From contig NW_027043819.1 in the NCBI RefSeq assembly GCF_037102585.1, positions 496,001 through 560,000 of the forward strand: 64,000 bases of DNA, in the 5' to 3' direction. The DNA is from Saccharomycopsis crataegensis (taxonomy: Eukaryota; Ascomycota; Saccharomycetes; Ascoideales; Saccharomycopsidaceae). Under the pieces are notes generated by a model. The model saw only the letters and a program-made list of their open reading frames with translations, was not told the DNA's origin and searched no databases. Positions within the stretch are counted from its first letter, which is position 1. The number at the start of each line of letters is the position of its first letter. Of the stretch, positions 8,766-17,938 are shown in pieces. A program made the translations under genes and the position numbers.

Positions 8766-9896
8766 CTAATTAACGTTCAAATCAACTTTCTCCTTGGCCT
8801 TTGCATCCGCCAAGTCTCTTTTCACTCTATTCCACAAAGTAATATCCTTGTTGCACACGAAATCCACAATAGTATATGCCCAGCTCTTGGTCTTTGGTAA
8901 TGGCTCATAAAACTCATTGGCAATCTCATTAAGTTTAAATAACTTCGACCATGCAACGTAAGGAAAATCATGATGCTCGTTGTGCAACCCCACATTCCAA
9001 GTAAAGAAATTTAAAATCCCATAATAAGAGTAAGTTTCTGGAGGAGGAACGGTTTCATTTTCCATCACAGTATTGATATATAATGATTTGGACTGAATAT
9101 ATTCTTGACTGGTAGGAGGGTTCAAAATATAATGCTCAGAGATGAAGTGACCTGCACAAGGGTGCAATGAGCCAGCAAGAAATGAGCTGATAAGAAAGTA
9201 GTATAATGAGTTAACACCCCATTGCTCCACCATGACATAATCTACAAGTACCTGTACCAAGACATTAAGGAAATGTACTATAGTGAATTTGACACTAGTA
9301 ATGAACATTGGTCTCAAGGCGTAAAAGAAAAGTTGAAAGGTGGCAAAAAACGCCTTCCCAAAGATGTTGGATAAAAAGATTGCTTCAAATCGTGTTGGCA
9401 AATCAGTATCAAATTGCACATCTCCCAAAAACTTGTGATGTAATTGATGATAAGGCTTGAAACTTGCCGAATATGGAATACCGATTGGCAAGTTGGCAAC
9501 AATCGAATAGAGTTGGTTATGCAAAGGCTCTTTGAATGCCAAATTATGAGACATTTCATGGATTGCAAGGAAGCAATTCTGGTTTGCAGTGGCCCCGATC
9601 AAGTAAGCAATAGAAAGAAATTTAAAACTGAACACTGGGGTGTTTCTCAATGAATAAGCACAAAAAAATTGTAGAGACACGACACAGAAGATGATATATT
9701 TGGTGAGTGGTTCATGGCCAGTGAGCTTCGATACCTCAGGGTGACGGCGGAGGATTTCTTTGCGTCGATACGTGTGTGGTTCTTTCTTGTCTGTCCAGTA
9801 GAAATCATTAAGTTTCCGAAGATTATTGATATCTGCCACAGGAGCACGAACATCGATGGTCTTATTGCTTGGTTTGTGGTGGATCGTTTCAGACAT
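8766..9896 (-). CDS. DES1: sphingolipid delta-4 desaturase (dihydroceramide desaturase)
   Basis: The protein has 376 residues. The N-terminal DES lipid-desaturase segment (NDFYWTDKKEPHTYRRKEIL) is followed by membrane helices. Three histidine boxes bind the di-iron centre: HEMSH (113-117), HQLHH (150-154) and HNEHH (305-309). It introduces the 4,5-trans double bond into the sphingoid base of ceramide in the ER, mainly on the route to glucosylceramide. S. cerevisiae lacks this enzyme, while Candida, Komagataella and related yeasts have it. Delta-4 specificity is assigned from the DES-type N-terminus and histidine boxes. A bifunctional C4-hydroxylase cannot be excluded by eye. Confidence 0.92.
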   Translation of the reverse strand: MSETIHHKPSNKTIDVRAPVADINNLRKLNDFYWTDKKEPHTYRRKEILRRHPEVSKLTGHEPLTKYIIFCVVSLQFFCAYSLRNTPVFSFKFLSIAYLIGATANQNCFLAIHEMSHNLAFKEPLHNQLYSIVANLPIGIPYSASFKPYHQLHHKFLGDVQFDTDLPTRFEAIFLSNIFGKAFFATFQLFFYALRPMFITSVKFTIVHFLNVLVQVLVDYVMVEQWGVNSLYYFLISSFLAGSLHPCAGHFISEHYILNPPTSQEYIQSKSLYINTVMENETVPPPETYSYYGILNFFTWNVGLHNEHHDFPYVAWSKLFKLNEIANEFYEPLPKTKSWAYTIVDFVCNKDITLWNRVKRDLADAKAKEKVDLNVN

Positions 9897-10776
9897 GGTT
9901 ATATAGTTTCAAATCTCTGCTGGATATGGAGGAGAAAGATGATAGACACACTAGCAAACTGTGATTAAACTGATTCCCACGTCCTTCGAGTATTAAACTG
10001 CGGTCGTTCAGATTGTGCGGTAGGCTGAAAATTTCCGATCTATGTTGGTTTCATTTTATTTTTCCGGTCCGGTGACGACAACAGTCACCCCACTTTACCT
10101 ATTATGTCTTTAGCGGAAACCAACTAGATTAGATAGACCCAATACAGTCAATCCTTTGCCATGTGTGTTCAGTATCGACTATATTGTTTGTGAGATGAAC
10201 AAAAAGAGAATTTCCGTTTGTCTTTCAACGGCTAAGCAAGGATGTAAAGTGGGCAAAACGTCAGCTGCATGCCAATCTTTGTGAAAAGACACAGTTGAAA
10301 AGGCATTAGTACAAGGTAATTGATAAAGTAACTTGTATATAATCAATATTGGGGCTTCTTTGGGATATTTTGAGTATTATCTATGGGTTCCGCTAACCCC
10401 CTACTGGAAAGCACTCAAGGTAGCAAGCACATACATGAGAGCTCTGGGGTCATCCACTGGCTTTTGCTTCAAATTTCCTTCATTCAACTACTAGTCTGTA
10501 TACCTTAAAAAGGTCTTGGTCGATCTTTACTTCATCACAGTAGATACTTTCGCACAGATAAGCCGAAAATCAGCGATACTCTTGAGACTGATCTACCCAT
10601 TTTTGATCGTTTATCTTTGTGATAACGGCCAGAAATAAGCCAACCGCAGTCACATGATCCGGCAGAGTTTTCGATGGTGATGAGGGAGCCAGGAAATCAC
10701 CACAACTCCCAACTGTTCCTCTACCACAAACACAAACATTCAACAGATAGATGACAAGGGAGTGTTGTAGCTAATA
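9897..10776. promoter_or_regulatory. divergent promoter region, DES1 and SSN2
   Basis: This 880-bp region separates two divergent starts. It contains a CCGGTCCGG cluster near 10065-10073 and several TTTCCG/GGAAA stretches. The SSN2-proximal end carries a short upstream ORF at 10751-10774. No further gene was recognised. Confidence 0.5.
10751..10774 (+). promoter_or_regulatory. 7-codon upstream ORF before SSN2
   Basis: ATG at 10751 opens MTRECCS and stops at TAA 10772-10774, two bases before the SSN2 ATG at 10777. If the transcript starts upstream of 10751, ribosomes would meet this ORF first and the main start would depend on leaky scanning or very short-range reinitiation. The transcript start is not known. 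Confidence 0.4.
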
Positions 10777-13700
10777 ATGCATTCAGGTCTACATCCCGAA
10801 GACTCATTCACAAACTTTTACAGGGTGCTAAAAATCCGCCAGATCAAGTACTCGGTGTTTGTTTCCTCAGTACCATCAAAGAATGAGCAGATATTATTGG
10901 AAGCTGAGCTTCATATGAGAAACCTGCATAAAGAGGGACTCTTGTTTCTGACCAATAAAGAATTATGGGCATTTGGTTTGAACGATGAGGAAGTTCCGGT
11001 TCCTTTGGAGAAATTCAACATGAAATGCAAAGAATCAAACATTATACTACCCTCAATGATTTTTACCTCTAACAATAATCATGGCAGTGATACCAGTAAC
11101 AGTCTTGATAACAATACCTCAAAGAAAAATAGTGAAAATCTTGACTATTCTGTCGCGTTACAATCTTCGAGCGCTGGAACAAATGACAATTCCAATAGCA
11201 CCGCCAATCCCAATGACCCGCAACTTAACCGAGACCCAAAGTATCCCAATTTCCTCTACAGAGTTCTTCTAAATGCAATCAAGAAAAAAATATTGTTGAA
11301 CTTGTCAATCAAAAACTGCATTACTCCATTTGGTGATGCGTCTATCATAAATTCTCAAAACAGACTCTCGGATTTCTTGCTTGTTGACCCTCAAGTTGCG
11401 TTTAACGGCGATGTTCTCATTTCTATTGCTACGAAGCCTTCAAATTTAATAAACTTGTCGAAATACCTATATCTGATAAACTCTCAAAGCATTAATAACA
11501 GCTACATTAATAATTCAAACTTTGCTTTATATTTGGCTCCATCAGGCATCAGAGCTTACTTTGCTAACCATAATTTGATGGATTCTCTAGCTCCTACCCC
11601 AAGCAACTGCAACAACCTTTTTATAATGCTTCATGTATTGATGGGGATATTATTTAATAAGAAAGTTAATGAAATCAGATGGGTCAAATTGATTCCTGAT
11701 TTGCGCCATTTGAATGGTATGACCCCGCAAATATCCAAATATCTTAAGCCAGTACAAAATCAAAAATTTGTCATTTGGCCCTTAGACCTATGTTATATTC
11801 AAAAAGGAGAACTTTTTAATAACTCCTCCAATATTAAGGTTTCGGTGAACGACCCATTTGAATTTGTTGACGACTTTATTGATCTTCAGCATGTTTCTGA
11901 AAAAGTGAGCTCCAACATGAATGCATCCCAAAAAACGCAGGATACGAAAATTGACGCCGCCAACATAGAAATTGAAGAAACTAATGCAAAGCTAATACCT
12001 GAAGAAGATTCTCAAGAAATAAAAGTGGAGTATGATAATGATGATAATGATGACGACGATGATGATGTGAAAGTTGAAAGCAACAAAACCATTACACCAA
12101 TAAATGTCGATAGCCAAGAACCTCAAGATGATTCTGGAAATAGCAACAATTGGAATGATCTTGATGAGGAACTCTTTGGAGAAAATAACGGAGTTACTGA
12201 TGCTGATTTCAATTTCTTTGATGATAGCGATGATGACGTAATTGCCAATGAAGATGCGATGGCTCCTGAGGAGCAAAAGCACCATGAAGAGGTAATGATG
12301 AACGAAATACGACATAAAACCTCCCCGTCAGAGACTCGGCAATCTGAATTGACCAGGGAAATCATTAAAAGTATCGATGGTAATGAAAGTGATGCACCAA
12401 TGGCTAGGGATGTGGATGAAAATGTATTAAATGAAATACATAATAATAAACCAGCTTTTGATATTCCAAAAGATGAAATGTGTTTGCCATCGACACCTTA
12501 TAATGATCCAGGTGCCCCATTACCGGTTACAAATACCCCGGCGTCAACACATCAAAGTATTTTTTCTCCATTGAAGTTTAATCCTGTAATAAGAGAGGTT
12601 GTGGATAACAAATATGACAAAGGTGGGAAATTTCACGTCCCTCATAGCATGAAGCCAACCTCAAAAATCGACATTTCCGGAGATCACAGTGGCTCGACCA
12701 ATATCAATAACAAGGGCTATCTCAATAAAATTTTGCCCAGTCCATCAGTGCAATCCGAAGATTACTCAATTGTGGTACATTCTTCAGATGAAGATTTGAC
12801 CTCTGATAGTGATTCTGATAGTCAAAAAGATGAAGACGAAGATGAAGATGAAGACGACGATGATTATGATTATGATATGGGAGAGCTACAAGAAAGCGGT
12901 AAAGAGCAAGAAAATGGTGAGGGTAATGAGAATATATTAAAAGGAAATAGTCAAGACGTAATTAAAAATGACAATGATCAAGATAATAGTGAAGACAGTT
13001 TGAAGGAACCAAATCCGGTTCTGACAAAACATAGTATTGCAGAGCTACAAGCAGAGGTAGTGGGAGCAAAAGATTCTTTGAATAATGGAAGATTTGACAT
13101 AGAATTAGACCCTCGAGTTGACACCAAGGATGATTCAAGCATTAATTTCAATTCCTTGGAAAATATTGACAATACAAAATTAGACACTAATATCAATTAT
13201 CAAAATATTCGTACCCCGGAACTCCCTCAAACCAAGACGTTCCAAAAGTACAGTGAAGCACCAAAGGCACCAACGCCGTTAAGTGCTGCAGTAACCCCTA
13301 ATGAAACCACAAATTCTCCAAATGTTGAGCATTCTAATTCTTCAACACCTACCAGTGGAGTTTTGGGATCCTCCAACAACGCTAAAGCCAAAAAGCAGGC
13401 CACCGTTAGGTATCACGATTTCTCTAACTGGATTCAATTTTCAACCAAATGGATTCCCCTATATACTATACCAGAACGATATTTTCATAATAACCCAATA
13501 ATTTCAGAAAAAGATTTGAAAGTCATTTTGCCGTTCTTGGTTAATGCATTGGCATTTGATAGATCTATGATTGAGAGGATTATTACCAGAAGTTTAAAAT
13601 TGAAAGAAGAGCCTTTGAAGTGTCTTGATGATTATAATTCGTTGGCGGATTTGATACAATCCACTACGACGGAGTCTCACATGGATGATACTATTGATAT

Positions 13701-15942
13701 GAACGATTTTGAAAACTATTTTGATGAACTCGATTTCAATGATGAAACATCCCTGACAGTCAAAAAATTTACTGAGGATCAGGAAGATTACAAAAATATT
13801 GAAGAAGTCATTAACAGTTTATTCAGCTCTATGAAAAAAATCCAGTTGGTCGAATATGTTGGACTTGCCGATGACTGCGAAAACAAGTATGATTTTATTA
13901 ACTCTTTGATTTCCACCGATAACAATGATTACGATGATCCCATGATGAACGACAATTATTTAGAAGAATTTGGTAACGAAGCATATGCAAAAGAACTTCA
14001 GGAATATGTGTTCGATATTCCACCTCCTTTATGCAAAGTTAGAAGAATGAACCAGGAAATGACGGTGGATTTGGTTACCCTAAAGATGTGGAAAATATTG
14101 TCATTTTCACCCTTGTATGAGAAGCACGATATCAGGTTATTGTTTGTAATCAATGAGCCGTTTGCGGGGACAAAAAGATCGAAAAACATTCTAGAGATTT
14201 CTCTGATGATGGTTAATAATATAGCGAAAAGCTACGAAAGTTGCGGGTTGGGATCTGCTGGATTAGTTTCTGGACGTGAAATTTTTGAGGATTTTGAGCT
14301 TTCTGGAGGGTTGGTTGAGCTGCTTAGAAGTGGTTCCGACAATTCAACTGTACAGGTTTTGACACGCATTAAAAATGGAGTCTTCAATATCAATTACCAG
14401 GGAAACAGTGGGGACGAATACTTTGAAACTATGAAACAAAAGTTCGATATTTTGGGTAAAATCCTTGTTCGAATTAATGATCTTGATGCTCCCAGAATTG
14501 TCATTTTATTCGGTAATACGTTTACCGATTTGTCCGCTATTTTAAAAACAGTTTCAGTATTTTCCAATTTTCACTCGCAAATTTCGCAGATTGACGATAA
14601 GAATGCTCCTTCATTTCAAATCCTCCCAACAAAGACTTTCCTCAAAGACAATTTCTTCACTTTACCTTCTCAGAATTTTTTTCACCGGCTTTCCTTATCC
14701 TTATACAATAAGTATACCGATGAAAGTCAGGAACTTTTTTCGAAGTTAATGGATAGAACCCCAAGAAAGATTAACTTCCAATTAACCAAAGAACCAATTG
14801 CCAACACCTTGATGAATGAAGAACTATATATTCATTTGGCGTACGAAAGATCAGCAGACAAAAATTGGTGTGTTGCTAGCTGGTCCGATCAATGGGGGAG
14901 AACTAGGAAAGTTAGGTCGTGGTATGTTTACCCAATTAGCAATAGCAGCCTATCAAAAATTGGCAATGGAGGGAAACTCAATAGCAAGGATAGCATTAGA
15001 AAGACATTTGAGCAAGTTACAAATGATATGTGGCAAGAGACTGCAGAGTTTGCAAAAAATCATAATGGCAAATACTTCTTGGTGTTGACTAGGTTGAATG
15101 GGGTTATTATAGACGAAGAACTCGCGCACTGGAAAAGATTATCGCAGGGAACCAGTGTGCAAATCATTTTGGTCACAGTTAACTCTAATCCCAGGTTGAT
15201 TTTGAAAAATTTCGGATGTCCTTTCCCATTCAAGAAAATGTACTTGCAACAAACTGATGGGTCAGGTCATGCGAAATCGTCGAAAAAGAAAATGTATCCT
15301 AATTATAATTCGGAGATAACTAAAATTCAAAGCAACATTGATCACATCAAGGACGAGGGGAGCACCAACAAATTTGCCCCAGAAAGCAATGGCGCGCATG
15401 CGGCCGAAAGCCCTGATTTCTATCAAGGAAGTAAGTCAGTAATTGCAAATGATTCACTATTGTCTACAAATGAGACTTTGAGTTTGAATGATTTAGAAAA
15501 TGGTGAGATTAGTACACATGATATTAAAATCATGAGTGCTAGCGAGGAATTCTATGGGGTTATTTTGAAAAGTTCTATACCCCTTTCAAATTCTATCAAC
15601 AAGTTTGCTTTCCGCACAGGTTATTTAATCAAGCCTTTGAATAACACTACTGATGAGCGTCTTTTAACTTTTGAAGTGAACTTGCTAAGTTATCCAAGTT
15701 ACTTCACCCATATGAGCTTGTTGAGAGAGTTGTTGACCCAGTTTAGAAATTTGGTGGCGGTAAACTCTTTATTAGGAGATTTAAGTGACGAATATTCTTC
15801 TAATGACTACGGCTTCACTAATATTTGTGCTCCTGATAGTGAAATAGGCCAAAGTAGCATCAACAATGAGTCATTGATGCCATGGCATATTCGGGCAGTG
15901 AAGAAAGTGATGAATGTTTTGGTACATGTTAGAGTGGAATGA
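10777..15942 (+). CDS. SSN2: Mediator kinase-module subunit MED13 (Ssn2/Srb9)
   Basis: The protein has 1721 residues. An N-terminal Med13 domain (about residues 1-380, starting with a Phe/Tyr-rich FTNFYRVLKIRQIKYSVF) is followed by a long acidic, Asn/Asp/Glu/Ser-rich linker (about 400-870). The C-terminal Med13 block (about 880-1721) contains the conserved DWSDQWGR-like ASWSDQWGRTRKVRSWYVYP and the ending PWHIRAVKKVMNVLVHVRVE. Med13 links the Cdk8-cyclin C module to core Mediator and mostly represses transcription. The Argonaute-like fold known for the family cannot be checked by eye. A 7-codon uORF lies directly upstream. The length is above the 1420 residues of S. cerevisiae Ssn2, and the excess is mostly the acidic linker. 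Confidence 0.92.
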   Translation: MHSGLHPEDSFTNFYRVLKIRQIKYSVFVSSVPSKNEQILLEAELHMRNLHKEGLLFLTNKELWAFGLNDEEVPVPLEKFNMKCKESNIILPSMIFTSNNNHGSDTSNSLDNNTSKKNSENLDYSVALQSSSAGTNDNSNSTANPNDPQLNRDPKYPNFLYRVLLNAIKKKILLNLSIKNCITPFGDASIINSQNRLSDFLLVDPQVAFNGDVLISIATKPSNLINLSKYLYLINSQSINNSYINNSNFALYLAPSGIRAYFANHNLMDSLAPTPSNCNNLFIMLHVLMGILFNKKVNEIRWVKLIPDLRHLNGMTPQISKYLKPVQNQKFVIWPLDLCYIQKGELFNNSSNIKVSVNDPFEFVDDFIDLQHVSEKVSSNMNASQKTQDTKIDAANIEIEETNAKLIPEEDSQEIKVEYDNDDNDDDDDDVKVESNKTITPINVDSQEPQDDSGNSNNWNDLDEELFGENNGVTDADFNFFDDSDDDVIANEDAMAPEEQKHHEEVMMNEIRHKTSPSETRQSELTREIIKSIDGNESDAPMARDVDENVLNEIHNNKPAFDIPKDEMCLPSTPYNDPGAPLPVTNTPASTHQSIFSPLKFNPVIREVVDNKYDKGGKFHVPHSMKPTSKIDISGDHSGSTNINNKGYLNKILPSPSVQSEDYSIVVHSSDEDLTSDSDSDSQKDEDEDEDEDDDDYDYDMGELQESGKEQENGEGNENILKGNSQDVIKNDNDQDNSEDSLKEPNPVLTKHSIAELQAEVVGAKDSLNNGRFDIELDPRVDTKDDSSINFNSLENIDNTKLDTNINYQNIRTPELPQTKTFQKYSEAPKAPTPLSAAVTPNETTNSPNVEHSNSSTPTSGVLGSSNNAKAKKQATVRYHDFSNWIQFSTKWIPLYTIPERYFHNNPIISEKDLKVILPFLVNALAFDRSMIERIITRSLKLKEEPLKCLDDYNSLADLIQSTTTESHMDDTIDMNDFENYFDELDFNDETSLTVKKFTEDQEDYKNIEEVINSLFSSMKKIQLVEYVGLADDCENKYDFINSLISTDNNDYDDPMMNDNYLEEFGNEAYAKELQEYVFDIPPPLCKVRRMNQEMTVDLVTLKMWKILSFSPLYEKHDIRLLFVINEPFAGTKRSKNILEISLMMVNNIAKSYESCGLGSAGLVSGREIFEDFELSGGLVELLRSGSDNSTVQVLTRIKNGVFNINYQGNSGDEYFETMKQKFDILGKILVRINDLDAPRIVILFGNTFTDLSAILKTVSVFSNFHSQISQIDDKNAPSFQILPTKTFLKDNFFTLPSQNFFHRLSLSLYNKYTDESQELFSKLMDRTPRKINFQLTKEPIANTLMNEELYIHLAYERSADKNWCVASWSDQWGRTRKVRSWYVYPISNSSLSKIGNGGKLNSKDSIRKTFEQVTNDMWQETAEFAKNHNGKYFLVLTRLNGVIIDEELAHWKRLSQGTSVQIILVTVNSNPRLILKNFGCPFPFKKMYLQQTDGSGHAKSSKKKMYPNYNSEITKIQSNIDHIKDEGSTNKFAPESNGAHAAESPDFYQGSKSVIANDSLLSTNETLSLNDLENGEISTHDIKIMSASEEFYGVILKSSIPLSNSINKFAFRTGYLIKPLNNTTDERLLTFEVNLLSYPSYFTHMSLLRELLTQFRNLVAVNSLLGDLSDEYSSNDYGFTNICAPDSEIGQSSINNESLMPWHIRAVKKVMNVLVHVRVE

Positions 15943-16269
15943 AAATAAATAACTGTTACAGTTGTTATTCTTTTTTTTCAAAAAAAAAAAATGATTTCTT
16001 CGTTGGTCTTATTATTTTGCATATTTCTTAGTTTGATATTTTTTGTATTTTTATTTGCATATCTCGTTAGTAATGAATATCATGGCATTTGTTGGTTGTT
16101 TACTTATTTATTTATTTTTGCTTTCTTCTTTTTTAGGTATGTAAGCTCCAGGTCCTCGCAGTTTAGAGTATATATAGAAACCGGAATCATATTTTATTCA
16201 GTCTAAAGTCAGATTTCGAAACATTTGCACAGCCTCACAGTGCCCCTGATGATTCATCTAGCCACCCAG
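15943..16269. other. SSN2 3' flank
   Basis: AT-rich DNA with a T-tract near 15970 and an A-tract near 15980. A 71-codon frame (15991-16206) starts with ATG but is hydrophobic low-complexity sequence made from T-rich DNA and looks accidental. Confidence 0.5.
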
Positions 16270-17205
16270 CTCACGTTGTGCCTGAATCAAAGTTGTCGCT
16301 ATCGGCATTACAAAACAGATCAATGCCTCCATAATTGTTAGTGTATATCTCATCGTGTAATGCAGTGCCTTGACCTGGGTACACCGCACTGATACAATAC
16401 TTTGTTGTAGGGCCTATTGCCATGACTGCCCCTACGTGGTCAGCGAACCAATCCTGACTATCTAAACTCATTAACTGATTGAACCAGTTGTTGCGCGATA
16501 ATGCTTCATTATTGTTATCATATGACCATGATATCTCATACTCATCACGTTTATAGCTCAGCTAACCCTGCTTGCTCTGTGCCAAGCTGTGCATTTCATT
16601 GGCGGTCCTCGGTGCATTACCATCCTGAATATACACATAATTATGACATGTACCATTAACAGTCAAAGTATAACCTACCAAATCCCCCTTTTCAATCTTC
16701 AGTGGCTCCGCATTAAATATGTTACCGCCTAGTTCTCGTTTCACTGGATAGGTTGTGGACGCTTGAAAGTTCACTTTGTACGTGCCTGTGGCCTAACTGT
16801 TATTTGAGTTATTATCCGTAATTAGCACTAGAGCCGCACCTATGAGTGCACCAGCACAAATAGCACAAGCAGGTATACCTGTAAACAGTGGTACAATACA
16901 TGCCACACAGCCGGCAGATCCCGCATACTTCCATAAAGCAGCAGCAGAGGTAACAACTAATGATGCCAGATCCAGGTTAAATTCCTGAGCTACAGACACA
17001 CCCGACCTCTTTGTCATATTGGTACTATTATAAGTATTATAAGTAAGTACAGCTCTGTTTACTGTTAGACCATAGGCGCTAACAATGTTATTGCCAGTTT
17101 CAAATTGCTTGTTACTCAAAAACAGCGTGGAAGCGTTAGTAGTGGCGCTAGCTAATACTAACTTATTGATAACTTTTATTGTTGCCAGTGAGATATTGTC
17201 TATTT
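16270..17205 (-). pseudogene. decayed secreted killer-toxin-like gene (fossil)
   Basis: On the minus strand, a series of open segments together resembles one small secreted protein. There is a hydrophobic signal-like start. A strongly hydrophobic, Gly/Ala/Cys-rich hairpin (CVACIVPLFTGIPACAICAG) recalls the membrane-active segments of fungal killer-type toxins. Downstream there are polar segments with Cys and Trp (SRNNWFNQ, YCISAVYPGQG). It is broken, with at least two or three disruptions, so it is a fossil and not a working gene. Codon use and base composition look more mixed than in the neighbouring housekeeping genes. The toxin label is inferred from the hydrophobic Cys-rich pattern only; no named family was recognised. 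Confidence 0.45.
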
Positions 17206-17439
17206 TTTTTTTTGGAGTTGTAATTTATAGAGATATGGTTGTATATTCTTGTTTAACTCAGTTAGTATTTTATTCCTGTGACAATAATTAATTTGCGATG
17301 TTTAACCCTATATATATAATAAAATAGAATAACAGTGACGTGTTTAGACGCAGTAATAAGTAATGAGAAGTGAGAAAGATAAAAAGTTTTGCTAAATAAT
17401 TAGGTTCCTGCATGATTCCGATAGAACAACAAAATTTGT

Positions 17440-17590
17440 CAGGACTTGGGCAATTCACTAGGCGACATCATGGTGGTCTGACCGGATAGGATGTCCGGAG
17501 CTCCGATACGGTCATGGATATAGCGTTGGTTCTGTCCCCGGATGTCGTTTCCCCGGGGCTGCCTGCTACTGGCCTGAGAGCCGCTGGTCA
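17440..17590. promoter_or_regulatory. GC-rich patch with CGG palindromes
   Basis: A GC-rich block in otherwise AT-rich intergenic DNA, upstream of the toxin-like fossil. It contains CCGGA-N7-TCCGG (17482-17498), the 10-bp palindrome CGGAGCTCCG (17496-17505), CCG-ATA-CGG (17503-17511) and CCCCGGGG (17551-17558). Clustered CGG triplets in inverted and everted order are the usual targets of fungal Zn(II)2Cys6 regulators. Which gene it serves is unknown. Confidence 0.45.
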
Positions 17591-17938
17591 TCACACAAGT
17601 GGACTTATATAGTATAAAATAGTTCTGAGCATTTGATTACAAGAAGGAAGAAGAGGAAAAAAAAATATTAAAACGACCCATTGAAAAAGATTTTTTGGGA
17701 TGTCAGTATTTTCTCTCCTTGGGTTGTCATCAAGATTCTCATTGATTTTGGTCCTAATTCTAAGCTTCACTACTGTTTTACGTTCAAACAAGAAAAAGAA
17801 GGGGTAAAAAAAAAATTGACACAATCTATATATATATTATATATTATATCTTATTGACATTTAATATTTTCCAGTACATAATTCTCTATGAATTTCAACA
17901 CCATTACATTAGAAATCATGCTCTCTATACTATTTATA
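17591..17938. other. UBP14 3' flank
   Basis: AT-rich DNA with A-tracts at 17658-17667 and 17805-17815 and an alternating TA stretch near 17826-17850. No gene was seen. Confidence 0.5.

Noticed and set aside
15991-16206. 71-codon hydrophobic ORF after SSN2
   Set aside because: T-rich low-complexity DNA in a 3' flank gives a spurious Phe/Leu-rich translation.
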